From Rhynchopus euleeides (Eukaryota > Euglenozoa > Diplonemea > Diplonemida > Diplonemidae), in NCBI GenBank assembly GCA_963210315.1, contig OY723239.1:963501-1027500 (forward strand): a stretch of 64,000 bases of DNA, written 5' to 3'. Position 1 is the first letter of the stretch. Each line of letters begins with the position of its first letter. The notes beneath the pieces are model-generated. The model saw nothing but the letters and a program-made list of their open reading frames with translations, had not been told where the DNA came from and ran no database searches. Shown here one piece after another: positions 19,510 to 28,788 of this stretch. A program made the translations under genes and the position numbers.

Positions 19510-20050
19510 GGCAATTGGTGTGACACAACAGCGATGACACAACCACTCTGCCCGAGGGGGCGCGTTTTTAGCGACCGAGACCTCCTCTCCTGACTGAGGG
19601 ACACACGATCTGACCGTCCGAGAGACGCAGCATTCTACCCTGCCCGAGGGGCACCCACTCTCCTGACCGAGAGACACGCAGTCTTGCCCGAGGGGCACCT
19701 GGTTTCCTGACCGAGACAATATTCTGCCCGAGGGGCACTCACTCTCCCGACCGAGAGACACGCAGTTTTGCCCGAGGGGCACCTGTTCTCCTGACCGAGA
19801 CAATATTCTGCCCGAGGGGCACCCACTCTCCCGACCGAGAGACGCAGCATCTCGCCCGAGGGGCACCTGTTCTCCTGACCGAGACAATATTCTGCCCGAG
19901 GGGCACTCACTCTCCCGACCGAGAGACACGCAGTTTTGCCCGAGGGGCACCCGTTATCCTGACCGAGACAAAACTATGCCCGAGGGGCACCCACTCTCCC
20001 GACCGAGAGACGCAGCATCTCGCCCGAGGGGCACCTGTTCTCCTGACCGA
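19510..20050. repeat. Minisatellite based on CCCGAGGGGCAC, left block
   Basis: Alternating units of about 40 and 44 bp, for example GCCCGAGGGGCACCTGTTCT then CCTGACCGAGACAATATT. The open frames across it on both strands are by-products. The block stops abruptly at 20050, where DIRS-A begins, and resumes at 24585 in phase. Confidence 0.9.
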
Positions 20051-20100
20051 AAGCGCCCTATCACTTCACAGCTACAACCGCTCTGATGAATTTCCTTTTG

Positions 20101-20124
20101 TTTGTTGCGTTGACGCTTCTACAC
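20101..20124. repeat. DIRS-A internal direct repeat, 3' side
   Basis: 24 bp, core TGCGTTGACGCTTCTACAC, identical to 24447-24470 and in the same orientation. Split direct repeats are typical of PAT/Ngaro-type tyrosine-recombinase retrotransposons. Confidence 0.8.
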
Positions 20125-20161
20125 CAGGACCCTCATCCGGAGGGACGTGTCCGTCTCGTTC

Positions 20162-23020
20162 TCAACGAGGCGGGCGCGCTGGTAAAAGTGTGGGTGGCAT
20201 CGACACTGGTGGCAACTCCACGGGGTGTGTGGCCTGCGTCCCTCGCGTGTACGCGTCTGCGCGTTGGTCGTGGGTCGCAACCCAGTGTGGAATCAGTCGT
20301 ATCTGCTGGCGGCGCGCTGTTGTGTATATCTCCTGCAGCAGAAGGTTGCCTCGGTAGTTGGCGCAGTGGCCCTTCCGGAGCGCGAACACCAGGCCGAGGT
20401 TGTCTATGTGGCAGGTCACGCTTGCCTCCCTCACACGCTGCATCATGCGCACCCCCTGCCACACTGCATACGCTTCCTTCAGGAAGATGTTCGTGTCCGC
20501 GTCGCTCCCTTCGAACGCACCTTGGGACACTGACTCCCCTCCCGGTAACACGAGCACCGCCGCCCACGCCGTGGATGACGCGTCTGTCCAGAGCTCAATG
20601 GTCGGTGGCGGGTTCTGCGGCGTATACCACTCGTTGTCCTCGATGAGTCGTGTCCGCGCCACTGTCTCCGCCTGCACTGACGGAGGTACTGCGACCCTGG
20701 AGTCCCATCGGGCGTTGTTCGAGTGAGTCTGCTTCGCGATGCGCCGCACGAAGGACAACACGGCTGGCATGTAACACATCGGTGTCCGCATCACATACGA
20801 CTGCCAGACGAAAGACCCGAATACTCTGAACGCCCTGCGTGGTGTCGTGTGGCCGTTGACGACTTCCTTGTACTCTTCCCGTCCGAGGACTTTTTGCACC
20901 CAGGCTGTGTCCATGCGGAAACGGTGTCGCGTCAGGTCGAAGTGGATCCCGAACACTGTGAAGTCCTGCAGCGGCACGCCGTGTTGTGTGTCGTCGAAGT
21001 TCAGGGCGGCCCCCACCTTCTCGCAGCGGCTGATGAAGTCGGCGTACCTCGCCTGTGCCTCTGGTAGGGAGTCTCCGACAGCGATGAAGTTGTCAATCCA
21101 GACTATTCCGTGCTCTGGCGGGAGCAGCACGCGTGCGCTGCGGTTCGCGATTGCCGGGGAATGTGACCACCCCATGCACATGACAGTCAGGAAGGTCTTC
21201 ACGAATGTCTTTCTCTCCCCGCCTAGGCGCACTTCGAAGTAGCGTTGGATCTCCTTGTGTACGGGGAACTGGTAGAACCAGCTGCGTGCATCTGCCATCA
21301 CCACCCAGCTCGCCGCGGCCACTCGCTGTGTCACCTCCGTGATGTCCTGCAAACGCATGTCCGGTGGGCGTGTCATCAGTGCGTTTAGCCGCCTTGCATC
21401 GACGATGAAACGTTGGCCCCCAGACTTCTTGGACACGGTGAACGCTGGCAGCGTGAGGTACGGGTGTGCATCCGCCTCCGTCAGGGCGCCATACTCAACC
21501 AAGGTGTCCAGGTGGTGCAACATGTGGCGTGATACCTTCCTCCCCGTTTTACGTAGTTCTTGGCGGGCCTCGGGAAGCAGTGCGTCAGCGAAAGCGGCTG
21601 GCTTGGTGATGAGGTCCAGGACCCCCGTCAGTTCACCCTCGCTGTCCAACCGTCGCAGTTCCTTGAGATTGAGGCGTGAGGTGCAGATCTCCGCGATGTA
21701 GTCCTCTTCCTCCGGCAGCTCCGTCTTCGCGTTGGCTGGCCGTATCACCTTCCCCCCCGTGCACACACCCAAGTCCTCCCCGTAGAGGTCCTCGACACCC
21801 GGACCGTACGACTCTGCGCTATCCACCTCGCTCCACGCTTCCTCATCACTGGGTGGAGGGTCGGACGTGGCTTCGTCGGATGTGGCATCTTCGTAGTAGC
21901 GGCGCGCTGCGAACAGCCTCGTGGTCCCCGGGAAGTGGGTTGCTGTCAGGGGTTTTGGCTGTGTGCGCGTAGTCCCCCCTTGCTGTCGTTTTTTCTTCAC
22001 CACTCGATCTTCGCCGACACCTGTGCTGTCTCGCGCGCGTGTGCGTTTTCCGCCGCTGATACGTAACGCATCACACCGTCGACCGTCGCGTGTCTCGAGA
22101 GGAGGCGCACCTCCTCCAGTGGAACGTTCTTCCGCGCAAGCTGTGTGAGTGCCCCCCTCCGCAGAGAGTGTGCCGTGAGCCCCCTCCGTGCCCGCTTGAC
22201 GGCTTTTACCACGGTCCGGTAGGTGACGTCCGCCGGGAACAGTCTCGTCTCTCCTGCACTGCGCGCCCTGCGGAGGCGGTGTCGGAGGATACGGTGTAGG
22301 TCCTTCGGCAGGGAGATTCCTGTGATGTGACCCATGTGGAAAGGGTCCGCCTTCGACTGGGTCCAGCGCACGTATATCGGCTCGCTGCGCTTTTCCGATG
22401 TGACGTCCTTCACATCCAAACGCAGTGCGTCCGAAGCCCTTGCCGCACCCCCCCACATGATGCCGAGCAGCAGTTTCACGATGGGACGTGGCTCCTTCGC
22501 TAGCGCCTCCCGGATGTTGTGGGCTGTTGCTGGTTCTGCTTGCTTCTGTGGTCGTAGTGCTCCTCCCCGCTTCAGCGCCCGCCTGTAGTCCGCCACAATT
22601 TGTCTTCCGTCGAGGGGGAACGCTGCGAAGCGTCTGAGTGCTGCTGCAAGGTTGTTGAGGTACTGGAGGGCGGACTGCACTGATAGCCCGTCCTTCCGTT
22701 GCTTCGTGACCCACAGCACCGCCCCTTCGTCGTGTGGCAGTGTCCGCCTCTCCGCTTTCATCCACCCTTCCCGGAACTGCGAGTATCTGTCGTATGTGCG
22801 GCGGAGGGCCCCCCAGTATGTGGGTGCGAGGGCTTGGGACAGGGTGTGCTGTAGTTCCTGGCGAATGGTGGTTGCTTCCTCCGGGGTCACGCTCGTCTCG
22901 GTCTTGCGGGGGCGTCCTCTTGTTGACGGGGGGGCAGATGGTACTGCCTTCACATACACCACCGCGGCGGGGGGGAGGGTCGTGGCCCGCGGGCGTCCCC
23001 TGCTGGTGTCGGGAAGTCAC
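20162..23020 (-). CDS. DIRS-A reverse transcriptase-RNase H
   Basis: The open frame runs 952 codons, but recognisable protein starts near residue 370 (about 21910). The first 340 codons overlap the YR gene in the -1 frame without a stop. RT motifs: TVSKKSGGQRFIVDARRLN, MADARSWFYQ (catalytic Asp 577), MGWSHSPA and WIDNFIAV (residues 641-648); the last is the YxDD box with Asn for the second Asp. RNase H motifs: LWTDASS (Asp 813), FLKEAYA (Glu 849), CHIDNLG (Asp 873) and HDQRADAYTR (Asp 922). It ends in TGA. No ATG sits near the start of the RT part, so expression by -1 frameshifting from YR or by another recoding route is likely (inference). Confidence 0.85.
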   Translation of the reverse strand: MTSRHQQGTPAGHDPPPRRGGVCEGSTICPPVNKRTPPQDRDERDPGGSNHHSPGTTAHPVPSPRTHILGGPPPHIRQILAVPGRVDESGEADTATRRRGGAVGHEATEGRAISAVRPPVPQQPCSSTQTLRSVPPRRKTNCGGLQAGAEAGRSTTTTEASRTSNSPQHPGGASEGATSHRETAARHHVGGCGKGFGRTAFGCEGRHIGKAQRADIRALDPVEGGPFPHGSHHRNLPAEGPTPYPPTPPPQGAQCRRDETVPGGRHLPDRGKSRQAGTEGAHGTLSAEGGTHTACAEERSTGGGAPPLETRDGRRCDALRISGGKRTRARDSTGVGEDRVVKKKRQQGGTTRTQPKPLTATHFPGTTRLFAARRYYEDATSDEATSDPPPSDEEAWSEVDSAESYGPGVEDLYGEDLGVCTGGKVIRPANAKTELPEEEDYIAEICTSRLNLKELRRLDSEGELTGVLDLITKPAAFADALLPEARQELRKTGRKVSRHMLHHLDTLVEYGALTEADAHPYLTLPAFTVSKKSGGQRFIVDARRLNALMTRPPDMRLQDITEVTQRVAAASWVVMADARSWFYQFPVHKEIQRYFEVRLGGERKTFVKTFLTVMCMGWSHSPAIANRSARVLLPPEHGIVWIDNFIAVGDSLPEAQARYADFISRCEKVGAALNFDDTQHGVPLQDFTVFGIHFDLTRHRFRMDTAWVQKVLGREEYKEVVNGHTTPRRAFRVFGSFVWQSYVMRTPMCYMPAVLSFVRRIAKQTHSNNARWDSRVAVPPSVQAETVARTRLIEDNEWYTPQNPPPTIELWTDASSTAWAAVLVLPGGESVSQGAFEGSDADTNIFLKEAYAVWQGVRMMQRVREASVTCHIDNLGLVFALRKGHCANYRGNLLLQEIYTTARRQQIRLIPHWVATHDQRADAYTRGTQATHPVELPPVSMPPTLLPARPPR
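21997..22962 (-). CDS. DIRS-A tyrosine recombinase (integrase)
   Basis: 321 codons from GTG 22962 to TGA 21997; the frame is open up to the gag stop at 23019. The catalytic set is complete: Arg 175 (GGAARASDAL), a Lys in TQSKADP, His 265-x-x-Arg 268 (AHSLRRG), His 291 (LSRHATVDG) and nucleophile Tyr 300 (VMRYVS). The role is integration of a circular cDNA. The frame is the same as gag and only TGA 23017-23019 intervenes. The first ATG is about 67 codons in, within the core-binding domain, so readthrough of the gag stop is the simplest way to make the full protein. Confidence 0.85.
   Translation of the reverse strand: MVYVKAVPSAPPSTRGRPRKTETSVTPEEATTIRQELQHTLSQALAPTYWGALRRTYDRYSQFREGWMKAERRTLPHDEGAVLWVTKQRKDGLSVQSALQYLNNLAAALRRFAAFPLDGRQIVADYRRALKRGGALRPQKQAEPATAHNIREALAKEPRPIVKLLLGIMWGGAARASDALRLDVKDVTSEKRSEPIYVRWTQSKADPFHMGHITGISLPKDLHRILRHRLRRARSAGETRLFPADVTYRTVVKAVKRARRGLTAHSLRRGALTQLARKNVPLEEVRLLSRHATVDGVMRYVSAAENAHARETAQVSAKIEW
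23017..23019 (-). other. In-frame UGA between gag and tyrosine recombinase
   Basis: Minus strand reads CAG TGA CTT. The frame after it stays open through the recombinase. The context (UGA followed by C) is the same as in the LINE and in DIRS-B. Confidence 0.65.
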
Positions 23021-24087
23021 TGTCGCTTGCCTTTCCCCCCCCGTCCTTTGTGGTGGCCCTTTCCCGAGTAGGGCGCGGGGCGGTCCTGCGTGTTACGCTC
23101 CTGCAGGAACCGCTCCTGAAACGCGGCCCGCCTCTCCTGCGTGTCGTCCTGCGTGGCCCGCCCCTCCCGGAGTAGGCGCCCGTGTGCCACCGCATCGTAC
23201 TTCGCTGGGCCCATAATCTTCGCCTTTGCCAGGTAGAGGCGGGCGCCCGCTCGCCCCTTCAGGAGAAAGTGTGAGTTCATAGCGACGATTGTCTTGTGAA
23301 GGGCCTCGATAAACCGGTCCGGATCGTCGTCGTCGCGGATCAGCCCCATTGTCTGAAACAGAGAGTCGAAGGCCTGGATGAGCTGGTGTTGCCAGTCCGG
23401 TGAACTCGGGGCATCGCTGAGCTCCGCCTGTCGGAAAACCCGGGATACCTCAGCTTTCACCAACCTGCGTCCGGGGGCAGTGGCGATCGACGATCCCCAG
23501 GTCGACACGATGTGGGCGGAGAAGTCAGCGGGCAGCTCGGCCTCCGTCCGCTGCAGCGCCTTCTGCAGAGTGGCGATCTGCTTCGCCTGCGTCTCCACGG
23601 TCTTCTTCAGCTCCTTCTGCTCCTTCTCCAGCCGGCCTGTCAACTTCAGCAGGTACTCCAGCGAGTTCGCCACGCGGAGATCGGTGTTCGAGTCGGCGGG
23701 GTGGTGTGCGTCCCTGTGCTGGAGGCCCGTGCCACTCTGGCTGTCCGCCTCGCTGTACTCCCCGTCCTCGCCTAGCTCGCCCGCCCCTGCTGCCAGGTCC
23801 GCCGCGGTCTCCTCGTCGACCGCCTGCCGGACCCATGCGCACTCGGGGCACACCCAGCCCCTGTCCCCTGCGCCCTCGAGCCATTCGGGGACGATGTGCG
23901 CCGGGATGTGCTCTCTCATGCACGTCCTGACCGTGGTCCCACCGCAGTCGTGGCAGCTGAATGCGGTCCTGGCTGTGTGCGTTGTATTGCAGGTTTCGAA
24001 TATGCACTCGGGGCGACGCTCTGCTGGCTCGTTGTCGGGGTGGGCGGGGTCGGGAACCTTCAGGGTGTCCCAATCCAGAGTGGCCAT
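23017..24087 (-). CDS. DIRS-A gag-like protein with N-terminal zinc finger
   Basis: 356 residues from ATG 24087. It starts LDWDTLKVP, then a Cys/His array (ECIFETC...H...FSCHDCGG...C...H) ending GWVCPECAWV, so a PHD/RING-like zinc-binding module is likely. A coiled coil of about 40 residues (LLKLTGRLEKEQKELKK) follows, then a helical segment with AFDSL...ALHK...GARLYLAKAKIM, shared with the DIRS-B gag. A Gly/Lys-rich basic tail suits nucleic-acid binding. Role as structural protein is inferred from position. It ends in TGA followed by C. Confidence 0.75.
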   Translation of the reverse strand: MATLDWDTLKVPDPAHPDNEPAERRPECIFETCNTTHTARTAFSCHDCGGTTVRTCMREHIPAHIVPEWLEGAGDRGWVCPECAWVRQAVDEETAADLAAGAGELGEDGEYSEADSQSGTGLQHRDAHHPADSNTDLRVANSLEYLLKLTGRLEKEQKELKKTVETQAKQIATLQKALQRTEAELPADFSAHIVSTWGSSIATAPGRRLVKAEVSRVFRQAELSDAPSSPDWQHQLIQAFDSLFQTMGLIRDDDDPDRFIEALHKTIVAMNSHFLLKGRAGARLYLAKAKIMGPAKYDAVAHGRLLREGRATQDDTQERRAAFQERFLQERNTQDRPAPYSGKGHHKGRGGKGKRQ

Positions 24088-24089
24088 CT

Positions 24090-24400
24090 TCTCTGTTACG
24101 CAGCTCGGCGTAGTTACTGTCCCTCTCTGTTTGTTACACGCAGCACGGCGTTGTTACTGTCCCTCTCTGTAAGATACACGCAGCTCGGCGTAGTTACTGT
24201 CCCTCTCTGTTTGTTACACGCAGCACGGCGTTGTTACTGCCCCTCTCTGTAAGATACACGCAGCTCGGCGTAGTTACTGTCCCTCTCTGACCTCAAAATA
24301 CGCGCAGCTCGGCGTACTCCCTCAGCCCGTAGTTACGCACGGCGTAGTTACTGTCCCTCTCTCTTCAGAACAACCACGCAGCTCGGCGTACTCTGTCCGC
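24090..24400. repeat. 40-bp tandem repeat in the DIRS-A leader
   Basis: Five or more units of about 40 bp (ACGCAGCTCGGCGTAGTTAC then TGTCCCTCTCTG), directly upstream of the gag ATG on the coding strand's 5' side. It could hold promoter elements, as subrepeats in retroelement leaders sometimes do; that is inference. Confidence 0.8.
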
Positions 24401-24446
24401 TTCTGTCACTCTTGCCCCCCTCTTGATTCTCTCGCCTGCTTGATAG

Positions 24447-24470
24447 TTTGTTGCGTTGACGCTTCTACAC
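24447..24470. repeat. DIRS-A internal direct repeat, 5' side
   Basis: Perfect copy of 20101-20124. The adjoining sequence (CCTGATGAAGGG ... TAGAGCACGTTTGG) recurs at 36830-36865, where it looks like the end of a related element. Confidence 0.8.
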
Positions 24471-24584
24471 ACAAAACCCTGAACTGATCACACCCTGAGC
24501 CTGATGAAGGGTGGGGTTAGTGTATAGAGCACGTTTGGTTGCAGCTGTGGTGGGGCGCTTTCCGCTCACACGAGTGTGCTTAAA

Positions 24585-25503
24585 GACAAAAATTTTGCCC
24601 GAGGGGCACCCACTCTCCCGACCGAGAGACACGCAGTCTTGCCCGAGGGGCACCTGTTCTCCTGACCGAGACAATATTCTGCCCGAGGGGCATCCACTCT
24701 CCCGACCGAGAGACGCAGCATCTCGCCCGAGGGGCACCTGTTCTCCTGACCGAGACAATATTCTGCCCGAGGGGCACTCACTCTCCCGACCGAGAGACAC
24801 GCAGTTTTGCCCGAGGGGCACCCGTTATCCTGACCGAGACAAAACTATGCCCGAGGGGCACCCACTCTCCCGACCGAGAGACGCAGCATCTCGCCCGAGG
24901 GGCACCTGTTCTCCTGACCGAGACAATATTCTGCCCGAGGGGCACTCACTCTCCCGACCGAGAGACACGCAGTTTTGCCCGAGGGGCACCCGTTATCCTG
25001 ACCGAGACAAAACTATGCCCGAGGGGCACCCACTCTCCCGACCGAGAGACGCAGCATCTCGCCCGAGGGGCACCTGTTCTCCTGACCGAGACAAAAATTT
25101 TGCCCGAGGGGCACCCACTCTCCCGACCGAGAGACACGCAGTCTTGCCCGAGGGGCACCTGTTCTCCTGACCGAGACAATATTCTGCCCGAGGGGCATCC
25201 ACTCTCCCGACCGAGAGACGCAGCATCTCGCCCGAGGGGCACCTGTTCTCCTGACCGAGACAATATTCTGCCCGAGGGGCACTCACTCTCCCGACCGAGA
25301 GACACGCAGTTTTGCCCGAGGGGCACCCGTTATCCTGACCGAGACAAAACTATGCCCGAGGGGCACCCACTCTCCCGACCGAGAGACGCAGCATCTCGCC
25401 CGAGGGGCACCTGTTCTCCTGACCGAGACAAAATTTTTGCCCGAGGGGCACCCGCTCTCCCGACCGAGAGATACACAATCTTGCCCGAGGGGCACCAAAT
25501 CCC
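24585..25503. repeat. Minisatellite based on CCCGAGGGGCAC, right block
   Basis: Continues the left block in phase. Four to six 40-44 bp unit types recur in fixed order, and a block of about 500 bp starting AATTTTGCCCGAGGGG at 24591 repeats from 25094, so there is higher-order organisation. Confidence 0.9.
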
Positions 25504-25964
25504 GACCGAGAAGACGACCCTCACACCATGCTCGTGTCAGGTCTCAAGAGGGCTGAAGCCGCGGTTGAGGACAACAACACCCCCACGCACTGGTTCTAAT
25601 AAATGACGGCGAGGTGCACGGGGGGATCAGCACGAAGGAGGGGCGCAAAAAGATGGGGATGATGACGCCGTGGTGTTCAAGGTGGTCCTCCGCCGCTTAT
25701 GAACGTGACAGCGGGACAGCGCTGCGCCCGTGGCCGCAGCGGATTGAGGACATTCCCATCAGCCATCGAGACTATCACCGCGCCTCGCCGAAAACCTGCT
25801 TCACGCTTGATCGCGCTCAAGGTTTCCAAACGCATACTTCAGCTGGAGGTTCCGTCACAGAGGCGCTGACAAAGGCGGGACCAAGAGCAACAGTCGGGTG
25901 CTGATAAATGGGTCGATACTGATGCAGCAAAGTGACGTCAGTGATATCCAACTCCTACTTTCCT
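25504..25964. other. No recognisable gene between minisatellite blocks
   Basis: Unique-looking sequence; no motif recognised. Confidence 0.4.
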
Positions 25965-26760
25965 GACCGAGACACGATCTTGCCGAGGAGCATCGGACCG
26001 AGACACCCACTTCTGCCTGAGGGGCACCTAGCCGAGACGCATTTTTCCTGCCCGAGGGGCATCTCGCCGAGACATTACCTGCCTGAGGGGCACCTGGCCA
26101 CGACATACCTACAGCTTACGCTTGCGGGGCACCCTGCCTGAGGAGCACCTGGCCAAGACATACATTTCCGCCTACGAGGCACCCTGCCCGAGGGGCACCT
26201 GGTCAAGACACACACTTCCGCCTACGGGGCACCCTGCCCGAGGGGCACCTGGCCAAGACAGACACCTCTGCCTACGAGGCACCCTGCCCGAGGGGCACCT
26301 GGCCAAGACATACACTTCCGCCTACGAGGCACCCTGCCCGAGGGGCACCTGGCCAAGACATACACTTCCGCCTACGAGGCACCCTGCCCGAGGGGCACCT
26401 GGTCAAGACATACATTTCCGCCTACGGGGCACCCTGCCTGAGGGGCATCTGGCCGCGACATACACTTCCGCCTACGGGGCACCCTGCCTGAGGGGCACCT
26501 GGCCAAGACGCACATTCATGCCCGAGGGACACCGGGCCGAGACATTACATTCCCTGCCTGAGGGACACCTGGCCGAGACACATTCCTGCCGAGGGGCACT
26601 CACTCCCGACCGCGAGACGCAGGATTTTGCCTGAGGGGCACCTCCTCTCCTGACCGAGACACAACCCCGCCCAGCACAGTGCCGAGGGGCATTTACGCTT
26701 TCGACTGGAATACCGAGCCTGACCCGGGGAGACACAATCGTGCCACAATCGTGAGGGGCA
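25965..26760. repeat. Degenerate minisatellite, 50-bp unit
   Basis: Units such as CCTGCCCGAGGGGCACCTGG followed by CCAAGACATACACTTCCGCC, period 50 bp for about eight units (26130-26520), with looser copies on both sides. The core GCCCGAGGGGCACC is shared with the 40/44-bp array. Confidence 0.85.
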
Positions 26761-28730
26761 TACTCTCTTGATTGAGAAATACACCTTTTTTGCTCGAGCG
26801 ACGGCACCTGAAGGCGGAAGGGTGGCCTGTCACACACAGCCTGCCAGATCCAGCTCGAGCACGGTGACGCGACGTGAGCTTTCCGAGGGCGACAGTTTTC
26901 GTGTACCAATGCAACGCCCCCGGACACGCCCCCGAGAAGCCGGCACGTCTGTCGTGCCCAGCTTATCTGCGCGAATGCCGACTACGCGCACCCCGGCGTC
27001 AAGCGGATGCCCGCACACGCCCCAAGCGGGGCATACTCCGTCGAAGCATAGTCTCCCTGCCGGGGGACACACATTCAAGCCTGCATTATTCACAGGGGTC
27101 AGGGGGAGTTCCGGGCGTCTGTGGCCCGGTGTTGAGACGTACGACCTCACAGTTCCATGCAGGGAAGGGGAGCTGCTGACTGGACACCTGCGAGGTGCCG
27201 TGGGACATACACAGAGATCAGGTATCCAACACAGCCGAGACGCTCTCCCAAGCTGCACTGCTCGGGGAGCAAAAGAAGCAGCGACTGAGAGACGCGTCCG
27301 CATCGCCTGTGTCAGCGGTGCCGCCGCTGAGGGGGTCCACCGAAACCGCAGCCATGGCAGCGGGCCGAGATCATTCCACAAGGTTGGGGGGCAGTCGGCC
27401 AGTCTTCCCGAGTACCCAGCAGCCTACTCGACAAGCCCGAACAGCGACTGCAGCGTGCGACAAGCTCCGGTCCGCGGGGACTCACCTCTCTCATTAAGAA
27501 GGCGACTCCGAGAATCCTTCTGGCATGCCCACACCTCCAGGGCCTCGAATTTCCTCACGCCCTCCACACTGAGTCCGGGCGTTACCACTGAATCGACGCC
27601 ACGTGGGGCCACAGGGCCTCCGTTTGATGCGCTGTCTACGAGGCGGGCGATGGGGCAGGTACAGTGGGGATCAGCCCAGTGGGAAGGGGGCCGCAGGAAC
27701 GTGTTGTCCACCGCTCGAGCGGAGTTCAGGAGACGACAGTGCGCGCGATCGCCCTCTTTCACCCAGAAGGGCCGGCACCTCTCACACCTACCCCTGGGCA
27801 CTCCATGCAGCGTCTCCAGTGCGCCATGAAGAGGTGCGTTGGGCTTCACCCCGCAACTCGCTCGCAGCCAGCGAAGACCGGAGAGGACACAGAGAGCCAC
27901 AGAGCGATCGAGATCACGCCGGAAAGCACCGGGTGTTGGCCGGGCTCCCGAAGGGCGAGAGTTTAAGACGGCCGGACAGTAGACTGCTGCGGAGGAGCTG
28001 GGAGGCGAGTTTCAGACTGTGATTTCTCGATCCGCCGAGCCCTGTCCCCAGGCGAGAGCTGCCGGGTCATGGTGGCTGAATATGCACGAGCGTCGCGGTG
28101 GTGGTGCTGGGAGCGCACCAGAGGACTGTCACGCTGAGGGGCTGGGCATGGCCACTGACTACCTGGATACGGCCGTCTCAGTGCATCGCCCGGGGTGCAA
28201 AACGACATCGAGGATGTCAGGAAGAAGGGTCATGTGGGCACACACCAATATGTCGGAGACGTGAAGAAGCCTCGAGGGGAAGGGTTCCCCAGGGGATGGA
28301 GGATCCCGAAGAGGTACAGGGTGAGGATTCAAATACCCGGAGTGGGAAACGCACCAGACGTCGGGGGTCAGCCAAGAGCGGGTGGTTGCAGCACAGGCGG
28401 GGCTGTGTGCAACCTTTGCCCCCTTAGTTTCGCCGGGTTGAGACGCATCAACTCTCTCGCCGGGTGCGGCAACTGGAGAGACAGGCATGTTGTCGATAGG
28501 GCACACCAAGAATCACGAGGCTGACCACACGACGGCGGCACACGGCCGAGGCAGGCGGATCCCCTCAGCGAGTGAGGTTCGATCGTTTTCCGTACAAGGT
28601 GCTCGTGACAACGTAGAAAGCGGTACATTACCATCGGAGGGATGCATACGATGGGCGACGGAGCCTGATCACTTCAATAGTAGACCGTTCGCGCGGCGTC
28701 CCTAAGTCCTTGGGTCCTAAGGGTCCTGGG
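26761..28730. other. No recognisable gene
   Basis: Long GC-rich open frames exist on both strands (one of about 350 codons on plus from 26768), but they overlap and have no motif or protein-like pattern, so I do not call them genes. Confidence 0.5.
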
Positions 28731-28788
28731 TGGAAGCGTCCAATGCAACACTCACAGCATAGAGGCCAAGTGTTTCTCGTAGTATTTT

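Larger units (their letters stand above)
20051..24584 (-). mobile_element. DIRS-A: tyrosine-recombinase retrotransposon (gag-YR-RT-RNase H)
   Basis: 4534 bp inserted in the minisatellite. Joining the flanks (ends CTGACCGA; resumes GACAAAAATTTTG) recreates exactly the array sequence seen at 25081-25100, with no target duplication, as expected for tyrosine recombinase integration. The ends carry AAGCGCCC (20051) and its inverse GGGCGCTT (24554) with further inverted similarity (CAGCT.CAACC). A 24-bp perfect direct repeat lies inside both ends (20101 and 24447). The gene order, with YR before RT, resembles trypanosomatid VIPER more than classical DIRS or Ngaro. Confidence 0.85.

Noticed and set aside
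4149..23019. UGA as a sense codon throughout this genome
   Set aside because: The hAT-2 transposase and the DIRS-A RT end at UGA where the following sequence makes no sensible protein, and Trp is encoded by UGG throughout; local readthrough explains the data better.
19510..26760. CRISPR-like regular repeats
   Set aside because: Units are contiguous tandem repeats with no unique spacers, in a eukaryotic context.
26768..27829. 353-codon plus-strand open frame
   Set aside because: Overlaps equally long minus-strand frames, has no motif and an unnatural Ser/Arg/Thr/Pro composition expected from GC-rich non-coding DNA.
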